Source of the DNA: Rutstroemia sp. NJR-2017a BVV2
Taxonomy: Eukaryota; Ascomycota; Leotiomycetes; Helotiales; Rutstroemiaceae
Assembly (NCBI GenBank): GCA_002946415.1
Contig: NJPS01000044.1
Coordinates: 992,001 to 1,056,000 of the forward strand
Direction of reading: 5' to 3'
DNA: 64,000 nt
Positions 23,253 to 34,338 of the stretch are shown here, one piece after another (position 1 is the first letter of the stretch; each line of letters opens with the position of its first letter). Made by a program: the position numbers and the translations under genes. The notes under the pieces are model-generated. The model saw only the letters and a program-made list of their open reading frames with translations, made no database searches and had not been told where the DNA came from.

Positions 23253-24569
23253 ATGGGATCTATCAGCGTTCCTATTGAAATCGCCATCATCGGCAGCGGC
23301 ATAGGTGGGCTCGCTCTAGCCATCGGTCTCCTCAAGCAAAATGTCCCCTGCACAGTCTACGAAGCCGCACCCAAATTCGATGCCGTAGGAGCCGGTATCG
23401 GGCTTGGTCCAAACGCCCTCAAAGCCATGGCGCTCATGGACGAAGATTTCGCGCGCATGTACGATGAGATTAAAGTCGGAAATACGAGCCCGTCGAGACA
23501 GCATGAGCAGATCGAGATACTGGGTGCTGAGGAGGGTTTTGGGGAGAAGAGGGGCTGGAAAGGTGGAAGTTTGGGCCATCCGAAGTTTACGAGAAGTAGT
23601 GCGCACAGGAAGGCGTTGCTGGAGATTATGAAAAGTTTGATTCCGGAAGGAACGGTTAAGTTTAATAAGAGGTGTTCGAGTGTAGAGCAGCATGGCTCGA
23701 AGATGGTCGTCTCGTTCACAGATGGAGATGTAATCGAAGTTGACGGTGTCATTGGTTGTGATGGAATTAAGGGTATTACGAGACGAATGGTCCTTGGCGA
23801 GCGGTATCCTGAGGAAGTGAAATCAAAGTATGCACATACATACGTCTACAGGGGTATCGCGCCCATGGAAGATGCGAAGAGAGTTTGCGGGACGTATGCT
23901 GAGGATGCGCGGTGGTGGATGATGAAGGGAAAGGGTTGGGCGATGTACCCTATCTCGAGAGGTACGGAGGCGAATATCGTTGCTTTCATGCAAGACACCG
24001 ATGAGTGGAAGGGAGAGCAAGCCGCTAGAGAAGTTGAAAGAGAGGAGATGGAGGCCGAATTCGTTGACTTTGACAAAAGACTGAAGGGATTATTACCTGT
24101 AAGTTTGAGGTTCAAATCAGGTCTTACAAGATTGCTGACACTTGACTAGTGGGTAAAACCAATGAAGTGGCCACTCTTCCACCATCCCGACACCCCAACA
24201 TACTACAACGGTCGGCTCTGTCTTCTGGGAGATTCTGCCCATGCATCAAGTCCCAGTCAAGCAGCCGGAGCTGGACAGGGTTTGGAAGACGCATTAATAC
24301 TCTCCAAAGTTCTAGGACTGGTCTCCGATCCATGTCAAGTAGACGCAGCTTTCCAAGTATACGATGCAATTCGCAGGCCGAGAGCACAGGCTGTGGTGCG
24401 AGAGAGTTATGAAGTAGGCACAGCTTATTACTTGGTACACCCAGACTTTGGTGATGACTTGCAGAAGATTACAGATGAAGCAAATAATAGACTACCGAAG
24501 ATCTGGTGGTATGATTTGGAGGGAGATGTAAAGAAGGCAGAGGAAAGCTTTGGGGAATTGACAAGGTAA
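23253..24569 (+). CDS. FAD-dependent monooxygenase, salicylate hydroxylase-like
   Basis: Model: join(23253..24098, 24150..24569), 421 residues, one 51-bp phase-0 intron. Class A flavoprotein hydroxylase: the Rossmann motif GSGIGG at 14-19 with VYEA at the second strand, CDG at 169-171, and GDSAHASSP with GD at 309-310. Length and motifs match single-component salicylate 1-monooxygenase-like enzymes that hydroxylate (and may decarboxylate) hydroxy-aromatic or pyridine acids using NAD(P)H and O2. It lies in the middle of the putative catabolic cluster, divergent from a Dabb gene and co-directional with a metallo-beta-lactamase-fold hydrolase, so ring hydroxylation followed by hydrolysis is a reasonable scheme (inference). 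It is only distantly similar to the monooxygenase at 6501-8156, so a recent duplication is unlikely. Confidence 0.88.
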
Positions 24570-24988
24570 CTTTGGAACTGGGCATACCAACTTTGATTAA
24601 TCGTTAGAATGGCATATGAATAGTTGTAATTGCTGTGTGTTACCAATCTCTGTCTAGGATCTGCAACTTTGACATCCCATGAGCCAATTAACTGCTGAAA
24701 GAATATATATAACATCAGGAAAAAAGAGCTGTAAGCTGGTGTCGTTTCTCCAAGCAGACCGGATATCTGTATCCGTTCAGTCAAAGTGGGCTTGAGACAC
24801 CGTGAAGACCCTTGGCCATTCTAGTATCGGCAGAGAGCATCCCGGCCTTATCTTATCTCTGGTAAGAAACATAAATCTCATAGCTAGATTTCAATGACCT
24901 ACCTACCTTCGACAGCAGCCAGACAAATTGTATTTGCCTGAAAACACAGTCGTTCGAACGGCAGAATAAGAGACACCAACACACTAAG
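24570..24988 (+). promoter_or_regulatory. Upstream region of the metallo-hydrolase with tandem GATA site
   Basis: A 419-bp spacer between two plus-strand genes. At 24848-24857 the sequence TTATCTTATC gives two adjacent GATAA cores on the minus strand, about 130 bp before the start codon. Tandem GATA elements are typical for AreA-type control. Nothing else recognised. Confidence 0.4.
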
Positions 24989-26253
24989 ATGTTCCCGAAA
25001 TCCACATCCGTAGTTAAAGTGCAGGCACTTGACACGACACTGCAACTTTATGTCAAATCGGTCAACTTCTTCAATCCTGTAATACCCGGGCATGAGGCGT
25101 ATAATTGCCCCGCCATGGCCTTTCTGGTCACCTCAGCGACGGGAAGACAAATTCTTTTTGATGCTGGTGTTCGAAAAGATTACTGGAATTACTCACCTGT
25201 AGTAAGGGGACGTTTTGAGAAGGGTGTTAATGTAAAGGGATTGAGGATAGATAAAGGAGTCGACGAGGTACTGATTGATGCGGGCATGCAACTGCAGGAT
25301 TTGGAGAGTGTGATATGGAGGTAAATCTTCCTCTCGTTTTCAGAGCATAAACCTCAGTCTTTTCAGTGCTCACCATAAATAAGTCACTGGCACTTTGATC
25401 ATATCGGTGATATGAGCAAATTCCCATCGTCAGTTAAAATTGTTGTCGGGCCAGGGTTCACCAAGAATCTTCTTCCCGGATATCCCGCAAACCCAGATTC
25501 CACTCTTCTAGAGAGCGATTATAGGTATGTCCCTTCGGGATGGAAATGGTAGTAGGATGCGTTTGCTGACGGTAATATAGTGGTCATGAAATGGAAGAGA
25601 TAAACTTCTCAGACCTGCAAATTGCATCATTCAAGGCATTCGATTACTTTGGTGATGGTTCTTTTTATCTCCTCGATGTTCCTGGCCACGCCGTGGGCCA
25701 TATGTGCGGACTGGCACGTACTACCGAGACCACATTCGTGCTATTTGGCGCGGACTGTTGCCATTTCGCGGGAGCTCTGCGGCCGTCACCGAGTATTCCT
25801 CTGCCCGAACATCTAGATCCCGTCGCAGCCGGTCTCGACTCGCACTTCCCCTCACCATGCCCTTGTTCGATATTCACAGACTGTCACCCTGCAGCTGCAG
25901 AGACTGAGAAGAGAACCTCAGCATATTATACACCTAGTAAAGCACCTGGAAGTGCATACGCTGACCCGGACGTTGCAGCACAAAGCATTATCGGTGTGAA
26001 GGAATTCGATGCATCGGATGATGTTTTGGTTTGTCTAGCGCATGATCCGTCATTATTCGAGGTGCTTCCTCTGCTGAATAACAATGCGACGAGTGATATC
26101 AATGATTGGCAGGAGAAGGGATACAAGGAAATGACGAAATGGAGGTTCCTGAACGAGCTGCCGAGAGGCAGAAAACCGGGTCGTGAGCCGATCGTACTAG
26201 GATACTGGAGAGACGGAAAAGAAGTGACTGTAGCTGAAGCTTTGAAGAGATAA
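24989..26253 (+). CDS. Metallo-beta-lactamase superfamily hydrolase (lactonase-like)
   Basis: Model: join(24989..25320, 25384..25524, 25581..26253), 381 residues; introns 63 and 56 bp. The first splice creates the zinc-binding motif SHWHFDH (HxHxDH, residues 112-117) that is absent from the unspliced frame; the acceptor at 25382-25383 is the one that keeps it. Further ligands are likely His194 (PGHAVGH), Asp216 and His219 (GADCCH). Relatives in fungi are annotated as N-acyl-homoserine-lactonase-like or as ring-opening hydrolases of aromatic catabolism. Expected to hydrolyse a lactone, ester or related bond. No signal peptide. Likely part of the same pathway as the monooxygenase upstream, with the aldehyde dehydrogenase gene convergent downstream. 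Confidence 0.85.
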
Positions 26254-26598
26254 ATGTATCCTCGGGCCTAGAACCAACACGAGCAATCGGAATATTTGCA
26301 TTCGTTGAAGAACAATTCTTACTACAGTAAGCAATCGAAATACAACAGCCAACCAGTCCGCCGTCTCAAAATACCAAACAGCCCCAAACATATCGACAAG
26401 TTCACTCGCCATCACCATAGTCATTATTTAACCGTCGCACGCATGTAATTCTCCTCTGTGATTGTTAAACTCCTGGCTGCTTCTGTTTCGCAATTGCAGC
26501 AGGTGATCTGCCATCACGCATAATTAACGACACCTCGAACTCTAGATTGGTGATCTTATATTTAATTTACTCTACAATTTTCTAATGCAACACATAAT
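26254..26598. other. Spacer between convergent genes
   Basis: About 345 bases between the stops of the metallo-hydrolase and aldehyde dehydrogenase genes. No repeat or RNA gene seen. Confidence 0.6.
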
Positions 26599-28244
26599 CT
26601 AACCCCCGATACCTGGTACTTTGAAGTATATACTCTTCTGCTCCGTGAAGTGCTCCATACTCTCCAGCAGACTCTCTCTACCGGTCCCACTTCCTTTCCA
26701 GCCACCAAAGGGCAAATCCCAACTACCCGTAGGACTCGCACAATTAACCCCAATCATTCCACTCTCCAGTTTCTTGCTCACCCTCAAGGCTCTCTCCAAA
26801 TCTTTCGTGTATAAGGATGCATACAGTCCGAACTCTGTATCATTTGCCTTGGCAATGACTTCCTCCTCGGTCTTGAAGGTGTTGATGACAACTACTGGTC
26901 CGAATACCTCCTCTTTCATGATGCGACTATCTTCGGGCTGATCCACGAAGATTACTGGATCAATCAGAAGACTCTCTCCATGCTCCCCTTTCGTCTTTTG
27001 TTCCGCGCCCATGATGAGCTTCCCTCCACTCTCTTTGCCCAGCTCGATGAACTTAAGAACGGCGTCATACTGGACTTTATCTGCTTGCGGACCATGATTG
27101 ATCCCCTTGTCTTCGGGATTTCCTAGCTTCCTTTGCGCCGCAAGCTTTTGGAAAGCCTCTAAGAATTTGTCTTTGGCACTTTCTTCGACGTATATCCGAC
27201 TGTTTGCCATACATGTCTGCCCGCTGTTGTAGTATATGCTGAACTCGGTCCCTTGAGCTGCGGCGTCTATGTCTGCATCTGCAAATATGAGGGCGGGTCC
27301 CTTGCCACCTAACTCGAATACAACTTTCTTAAGATTCGATTTCGCCGAGGCAATTTGGATTGCACGGCCGGTTCTTGTGCTTCCGGTGAAGGAAAGGGCT
27401 CGGATTCGCATGTGCATGGAAATTGCTGCACCAACAGCGCCGTGACCGTGTAGAACATTGATCACACCCGGTGGAAAACCACATTCCTTGATCCATTGGG
27501 ATACTTTCCAGGACTGAACAATCAATCAGCATCTATTCTCGAGATCCAAGCGTAAAAAGCGGTTCCAGAAATACAGATCCAACATACCGTCAATGGAGCT
27601 TTTTCACTACTCTTCAGCACAACTGTGTTTCCAGCAGCCACTGCTGGTGCAACCTTTTTACTGAAAAACACAAGCGGCGCATTCCATGGAATAATAATTC
27701 CCACAACACCGAAGGGCTGACGCAAGCTCATATTTAGGAACCCCGGTGTATTCAAACTCGTGTGACCCTGCGCGTACCCCGCCTCTCCGAAATAGTTGAA
27801 ATGTACAGCAGCATAGTTGGCGTCAAAATACCCACCAACAGGTCTACCCATGGAGATAGCATCCAGTGACGCGAGCTCGTCCTGATTGCTCATGATCTTT
27901 TCTGCCATCTTCTTGAGCGGCTTCCCTCTCTCGATTGGGGACAGTGCACTCCATGCTGGGAAGGCAGCTTCTGCATGTTTCACTGCAGTATCGACGTCTT
28001 CGGCGGAAGCTTCTGCAACTACAAGGTGAAAATACCACATCAGCCACAGACTGTCCAAAGCGGCAGATTAGAGACACACCTTTAGCTACCAGCTTCCCAG
28101 TATGCGGCGAGAAGATCTCGAAGCTCTCTTTGGTCGAGCTTGGAACGAACTATCCAGCCTCGTTAGCTCACGTTCTCAGCTGTAGATGCCACATGCACTT
28201 ACCTCATTGTTGAGGAACAGTTGTGATTCAATCAAGTCTGCCAT
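26599..28244 (-). CDS. NAD(P)-dependent aldehyde dehydrogenase
   Basis: Model: complement(join(26599..27513, 27588..28018, 28080..28149, 28203..28244)), 485 residues; introns 74, 61 and 53 bp. Complete ALDH with all catalytic landmarks: PWNAPL (Asn150), the cofactor loop FTGSTRTGR, the general base Glu248 in FELGGK, the nucleophile Cys282 in SGQTCMANS and the late EEVFGPV motif. Length is normal for the superfamily. The first two exons are very small (42 and 70 bp). It looks closest to the betaine/salicylaldehyde/vanillin-type ALDHs that oxidise aromatic or semialdehyde intermediates to acids, but substrate cannot be fixed from sequence. In this cluster it could oxidise the product of the GMC oxidoreductase or a ring-cleavage semialdehyde (inference). 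No targeting signal, so cytosolic. Confidence 0.92.
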
Positions 28245-29133
28245 TTTTAACTTTCAATATCTATACTCAGATATCCTTTTTCAAGACCTACGCCCTGATC
28301 CTTATAGCTAAAAGCAATAATTCCACATGTGTATGAGTCGGATGAAGCTATCCCTGCAACCTAGGCATTGTACCAGAGCTCATGCGGGGCACAAACTTCC
28401 ACCCTCCACCCCTCCCACTTTAGCTACGCCAGAATGTTGAAGAGCGGATACAAGTAGCCGACGGTGGCGATAAACATATGGTGCCAAGAGATGCTTCGTG
28501 TTTCCGCTGCGATCAGATAAGCTTTGCCCCACTATGGGTGCTAGACTAGGAAGTCCGGTATATTCGAAAGTAGGGTTTCGGTACGTAGGCGTTCTCCATA
28601 CTTTTGATTGTTCAGTGCGTTTGTTATTTGTCAGTTAGAAGGTGCAGATTCAAGTTGGCGATACCTTATCGCCGAAGGTAAATCCGATGGCCTCTTCGTC
28701 GCTGCTGTTCTCATTCTCGAATGCGGCACTAGAATAACGACAAGTGGTGGTAGCAGCCTCTAGGCAATCGGCTATCGATAGTGGATCACACGAAAACATA
28801 CCATGACGATTTACTCCTCGGACTTCAAACATTCGTAAAGCGAAGGAGCCGATATGATATCTCGTTTTACATCGCGTGTGACTATTAGTCTGAATAAATT
28901 ATGTGCTTTTATACACTTTCTGTCATTGCTGGGTCGTTCCTAGAGGCATCAACGGATATACTCATATCCAAGTTTTCCTATCACCCTTCTGCAGCACAGC
29001 AACTCATCGCACACAGCCTAACTCATACTACAACCAGATCCATATATTAAAAACTGCGCAATCCACTGGCACAGCCAGTCGCTCAAAACTGCACATCATC
29101 AACTCATAAAAGAAACACGCCATATTTGAAGCT
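28245..29133. other. Intergenic region upstream of the aldehyde dehydrogenase
   Basis: About 890 bases between two minus-strand genes. GATAA cores occur at about 28465 (CGATAA), 28515 (AGATAAG) and 28668 (TTATCG). A 60-codon minus-strand frame at 28650-28832 reads somewhat like protein (acidic NENSSDEEA) but matches nothing I know. No RNA gene or repeat was seen. Confidence 0.45.
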
Positions 29134-31044
29134 TTACACCTTATAAGCCTCAGCCTCCACCGAACCCATATTCTTAACATCATTACCATCCTTTTCCTTC
29201 TCCGCAACACCCTCAACAACCATACCCGCGTCCACATCGAAATCAACCTGTATGCCCACTCCAGGCGGCAGACTGATTTTGTTAAATATATAGAAAAGTC
29301 CACCAGACACAATATACCCAAAGAAGAAACTAATCTGATAAAACCTCCTCCACGTAACCGCGACTTCCATCCCGGACACCGCATTAACGAACCCCGGAAG
29401 AGCAGGCCACATTCCAAGCGTATAGGCTGCGAAAGCTCTCCAGTTGAGTCCTCCGCCAAACCAGTAGATGCCACCTGGGGTGTAGAGTTCTGGAATATTC
29501 CACTTTGTCTTTCTCACGAGCCAGAAATCGACAATGAGGATCGCGGCGGCGGGACTCATGAAGACGCCGAAACTGGAGAGGACGGTGATGAATGTAGTAG
29601 CTTGTGTGAGGAATCTCCACGGCTGCGCTAATATCCCGAGGATACTGAAGATGATGGCACCGCGACGTTGGGTGATGTAGCGCGGGAGGAGCATGGCTAC
29701 GTCCATTCCGGAAGACACACAATTCTGGGTATAGTTTACGAAGACGGTAACGGAGAGGAGGCCAAGGCCTGCGAAGAAGGTGGCGGCGCGGCAGGTGGCG
29801 GTGTAGTATTCTGCTTGGATGATTTGCAGAGCGATGAGGGGATTCCATTGCACGAGATCGTACGCTTCGGCGAGGGCGGAGGTGGATATTATTCCGAGGA
29901 GCGCGGTGAGAATAACGGTTACGGCTAGGACAATAATGGCGGGGGTTGAGGTATGGCGAGATCGTCCGTAACGCGTCCAGTCGGATACTCGATCAGAGCC
30001 ACCTGTATATGTGCCGGCGACACTGGTAATTCCTTGGATTACGCGGAATCCGGTCTCGGCTTTAGTCAACGGGATGGATGGGGCGAGAAGATTACCAGGA
30101 CTTCCTCCATTTGCCTGGATACTTGTCAGTCAATGTTCGTATTCAAGCTGCTGAAGCTAACTGACATGAACGGCCCATCCCATGATGCCTAAAAGGGTCG
30201 CTGTTGCAATGACAACTTGCACCTCTAGTAACTTCTGGATTTTGTGTGCTGGGATGAAATAGATGATTGGGAAGTAGAGTATTATGAAGAGAATGAAGCC
30301 GATCAATGCCGGGGTTGTGATACCAGCACTTTGCACAGTCAGTACCCACGCTTCTAAAGCAAGGGAATTGTTGGAGCATACCTTTCAGGCAGAGTATTTT
30401 TCATTCGTAGGAATGTTGGGAATATCGAATTAAGGATAATAACGAAGGCTTCTCCACCAAAATACATTTGAGTACCCTGGATTCCACGACTGATTAGCTT
30501 TTGACGGTAAATGAGGCCTGATATTACTCACGTAGAAAACGAAGGACTGAAAAACGTTCAGCATGATACAGAAATAGGATCCCCAAAGACCGAAAGCAGC
30601 ACGCCCGAGCATTCCATATCCAAGATGATGTTTTGCACCAGGCGTACCATTCAAATAAGCATTGATACTAGCGAGAAGCATGCCTATGGTCTAAAGAAGC
30701 AAATCAGTTTCTATCTGTCTTGCTCGCGGACTGTAGTAGACTTACGACGGACGCCATGGCTTGTCCAGCTGTGAGTCCTATGCCGATCAAACTGCTACCA
30801 ATCGTCCACGATGACAAGCAGACACCACAAGTACCTAAATTCCACTGTGAGCATTAAATCTGGCGTCCAGAGATCAATGGAACTTCATACCCCAGTAACT
30901 AACAAATGCATATGTGCCATAGGTACGTTTGTCGTGAGGGATAGGATAAATATCTCTATTCCCCCATCTACTTGTCTCGATCACCTCATACTCATCGTCC
31001 GTAGGCTTGACCTCAATCTTCTTCAAAAACCTTGAAGCGGACAT
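29134..31044 (-). CDS. NCS1 family permease (uracil/allantoin/hydantoin type)
   Basis: Model: complement(join(29134..30114, 30166..30328, 30382..30476, 30532..30690, 30746..30834, 30891..31044)), 546 residues in six exons, introns 51-56 bp. The N-terminus NRDIYPIPHDKRTYGTYAFV followed by SYW matches the nucleobase:cation symporter-1 signature, and about 12 membrane segments follow. Fungal NCS1 proteins of the Fur group import uracil, uridine, allantoin or hydantoin; the Fcy group imports purines and cytosine. The sequence looks Fur-like, substrate unproven. It is divergent from the GMC oxidoreductase gene across a 590-bp spacer containing five GATAA cores, in line with nitrogen control of such permeases. 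Together with the racemase-like enzyme it hints that an N-containing ring compound is the cluster substrate (inference). Confidence 0.9.
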
Positions 31045-31634
31045 TTTGATGGGTGGTGGAGTGTGAGGGAGAGGAGAAACTTGGCAGAAGGAGGCGAGAT
31101 GCGCCGGGCAAACTCTTTACTCCCTTTTGTATATTCTCTGATACAACCTTTCAGCACAGCTATAGATAGCAGGGCTGGAGCGTGCACATTATCTGAATGC
31201 CCAGTTGTGGGGAAGAACCAGAGATCTGGAATTTCCCCGTCTGGAACACCATGCAGCAAGTATGAATGCATAATGATAAGGAAAAGACCTTATCCGTGCC
31301 ATCTAGCCAAAGAGAGAGACGACTGTAGATTAGGATATTGATCTGCAAATTCGCTGCCATGCGCACAACCTTATCTATTCCGACGGCTGCATGTGCCGAT
31401 GGACCCTAGACTCCGATGATAAAAAGGGAATAGCACGGAAGCGCCACAGAAATGTCCTAGTCTTGCGCGCATACACCGAGAAGATGGAAGTAAATACTTC
31501 CCTAAACCATGACGAACTATTGAGAACTTGGCTTGAACTCAATAGATCGTATATGTACCTGTACCCAAAGACGATTAACACACTACTATCACGTGCGAAG
31601 TAGCCTTCATGATCAACTTGATACAGCGACCAGT
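31045..31634. promoter_or_regulatory. Divergent promoter with five GATAA cores
   Basis: A 590-bp spacer between the start codons of the NCS1 permease and GMC oxidoreductase. GATAA cores (either strand) are at about 31189-31194, 31275-31280 (TGATAAG), 31290-31295, 31370-31376 (CTTATCT) and 31417-31422, plus AGATAG near 31163. About one such core would be expected by chance in this length. This suggests an AreA/NIT2-type GATA factor; it is a motif-based inference. Confidence 0.5.
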
Positions 31635-33632
31635 ATGACAAGCACCTACGACTTCATCGTCATCGGAGGTAAGCACTGGAGAACACTTGAAGCTTGTGTA
31701 CTGGCTGGGCTAATTAGATGACACAGCTGGAGCTTCTGGCTGTGTGGTTGCTTCTCGTCTTGCGCGCACTAGCTCTCGACCCTCTGTACTCCTACTTGAG
31801 GCCGGTGGTTCTAACGAGACTCTCGAACATCTTCCTGCCGCAGAAAGATTCAACATAGCCTTTAGTCCAGGATCATCCCTAAATTGGCACTACAAAACAA
31901 CAAAACAACAACAGCTTCGCGGACAAGAAATCGATTACTCGAGGGGAAAGGGCTTGGGCGGGAGCACGGCAATCAATTTTTGTGCTTGGATTGTAGGATC
32001 GCGGGATGATTACGATGAATGGGCGCGAGAAGTACAAGATTCGAGTTTTGGGTGGGAAAATGTAAAAAGATGTCTAAAGAGAATCGAGAACCTACATCCT
32101 GAAATCCCGGATCCGAGACTACGGAAGTATGTGCGCGCGAATGTGGACGGTAGGCAGAAAACCCGAGTTTGTAATAAAAGACCGTATTGACAGGTTTGAC
32201 AGATCATGGAAATTCAGGCCCAGTTCACCTCACATATGGTGACTCATGGCTCCCAGACCTGGGCGACATCTTCGTTGCCGCCGAAGAGTCTGGCTTGAAG
32301 ACTAATCCCGACATTAACTCAGGCGACGCAATAGGTATGGGGATGGGCAGTATCTGTCTGTACAAAGGGCAACGATTGACATCATCGAGTACATACTTAG
32401 CAGGCTCACCGGATAACCTGACGGTCATGCCAAATGCGAGCGTTTCGCGAATCACAATGAAGGGCTCGACGGCAATAGGCGTGGAAACAATCAAGGGCGA
32501 AAAGTTTCTTGCCGCCAAGGAGGTGATTGTCTCAGGCGGGGCAATTAATACGCCTCAAATACTGATGCTCTCTGGTCTCGGTCCTGAAGAGGAATTGAGG
32601 AAACTCCAGATACCCGTTGTACAGCATCTACCAATGGTAGGAAGAAATCTTCAGGACCATTGCTTCTCCCCCATCGGCATCGTTATGAAAGAGGATGAAA
32701 CGAAGAGTACAAACGGAGGTACACAGAGTCCTTCTCCGATGGGATGGTTCAAACTACCATCTGTCCTGGCATCTCCAGAATATAAGATGCTGGAATCCCA
32801 GAAGAGGGATTTCTTGCAGCGACCCACTGTCCCTTCTTATGAAATCGCTACTGTAAATCCTCCATCGGTGAAGCGCATGGCATGTTGTCTAACGCAAGTT
32901 TTAATAGCATACTCCACCTTCTTTCCTATCTCACGATGTCACGCCAGGAACCAGCTTTCTTGGTGCAATTGCCCTTGTGATGAATCCACAGAGCACTGGA
33001 GTAAGTTGTCTCTCACGTTTGTTCCAAGTCTAGAATCAAGGCCTGACACGCATTAGACCGTAGATTTGAGGTCGACTAACCCGGAGACTGCACCGTCTAT
33101 TGATCCAAAATTCCTGTCCCATGATTATGATCGGCGGGTGATCATTGACTCAATACGAGAGACAATGCGCATGCTGTCTGCACCTGTGTATGCAAAGAGA
33201 ACCATAAAAATGCTGGGACCAGAGAATGATTCAGATGAAGCAATTTGGGTGAGTCGGCATGCTGTATACTGGTGCCGCCTGAAGTATGTGGATCTAGCTG
33301 ACAATATGAGAAGAACCACGTAACAAAGCACTTGTTCAGCTCTTGGCACATGTCTTGTACTGCTCGTATGGGCACCAGTCCGGACACAGCATGTGTAGAT
33401 TCGGACTTTCGAGTGTTCGGTGTCAATAACTTGCGGGTTGTAGATTTAAGCACTTGTCCATTCGTGCCCAAGTAGGTCGCTCCATCGCGGATGTGGTTGT
33501 TCCGAATCAATTTGGCTAACTTTTTCGTGCAGTAATCATACTCAATCTACAGCATATATTGTTGGGGAAATAGCAGCTGAGAAGATAGCTAAATCCTACC
33601 GACTAGACGAAAGCGTACAGGCCTACTTATAG
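31635..33632 (+). CDS. GMC family FAD oxidoreductase
   Basis: Model: join(31635..31668, 31727..32149, 32194..32852, 32908..33000, 33057..33248, 33329..33471, 33533..33632), 547 residues in seven exons; one intron is only 44 bp. The dinucleotide motif GAGASG (11-16) appears when the acceptor at 31725-31726 is used. Other glucose-methanol-choline landmarks: LLLEAGG, the FAD loop GKGLGGSTAINF, SGGAINTPQILMLSG (second GMC signature), and C-terminal SWHMSC...RMGT with His474 and NNHTQ with His517, the expected catalytic pair. Expected to oxidise an alcohol (aryl-alcohol- or choline-like) to an aldehyde with O2 or another acceptor. No signal peptide, unlike secreted aryl-alcohol oxidases, so intracellular. 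The exon 5/6 junction (TGG to CAC) is the least certain join. Confidence 0.83.
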
Positions 33633-34338
33633 CAACTGAGAATCTGGCACAAGGGAGTGAACAGGATATGGCCAGGAAGTGGCGGTTGCCAGATTTCTCG
33701 GGAGAGAGGATATTCCACTACCTTGCCAGTATCGCAGGCGGCTGCTGCTCAATTCAACGCAACCTCACATGGTGAATATGATGATGCGTGCCGCTGATGG
33801 ATTGACCTTGACTTGCAAAAGATATGCAGAGCCAAGGCAGCATCTGCAGCTGAGAATTGATGAGCAAAGGGATGTATGCAGACATATTGATGTTGCCAGT
33901 GGCCAAATTATACATCAAGATGTGAAGATGGATCAGATCATTCCCACGCGGGGTTGACTTCTTCCTAATTTAGGATAGAGCTTTTACTATACCATGTAGA
34001 ATCTAGCGCCGATCGTTCCTTATCAGTCCTCGATACGATGTTCTCCATTTTTCTTATCTTAGCGAGAAGTTATTATGTAGATTTCACAATTACTCTTCCA
34101 CGCTTCTCCTCATTTCCCCCACTGTTGGACGCTATCTTTGCATACCATCCCGGTCCGAGATAAACTGTCAATCATTGCCATCGCCATGAAAAAGGTGGGA
34201 AAGATGACCACACAGATGCCTTGGCCCTCAATTGTTATCTCTTCATATCGTACTTCTCTTCTACCTCCTTGACCGCCGAGCCTTCACGCAACCAACTATT
34301 CTCACGCGCATATGCCGAATGTAAGAAGCAATTAGAAA
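33633..34338 (+). other. Upstream region of the Zn2Cys6 regulator
   Basis: About 700 bases between two plus-strand genes. A 92-codon frame at 33679-33957 is not recognisable and may be non-coding. A pyrimidine-rich stretch at about 34080-34170 may be part of the core promoter. Confidence 0.45.

Noticed and set aside
6501..24569. The two FAD monooxygenases as a recent tandem duplication
   Set aside because: Intron positions and sequences outside the FAD motifs differ strongly.
28650..28832. 60-codon minus-strand frame with acidic tail
   Set aside because: Reads somewhat like protein but no family match, no convincing upstream exon and no clear terminator; left as a note in the spacer entry.
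32868..32907. 40-bp alternative intron in the GMC gene (donor GTGAAG)
   Set aside because: The GTAAAT donor at 32853 gives a 55-bp intron in phase and joins YEIAT to HTPPSFL, a better family match.
33679..33957. 92-codon frame between the GMC and Zn2Cys6 genes
   Set aside because: No domain or signal, composition like intergenic DNA; probably chance.
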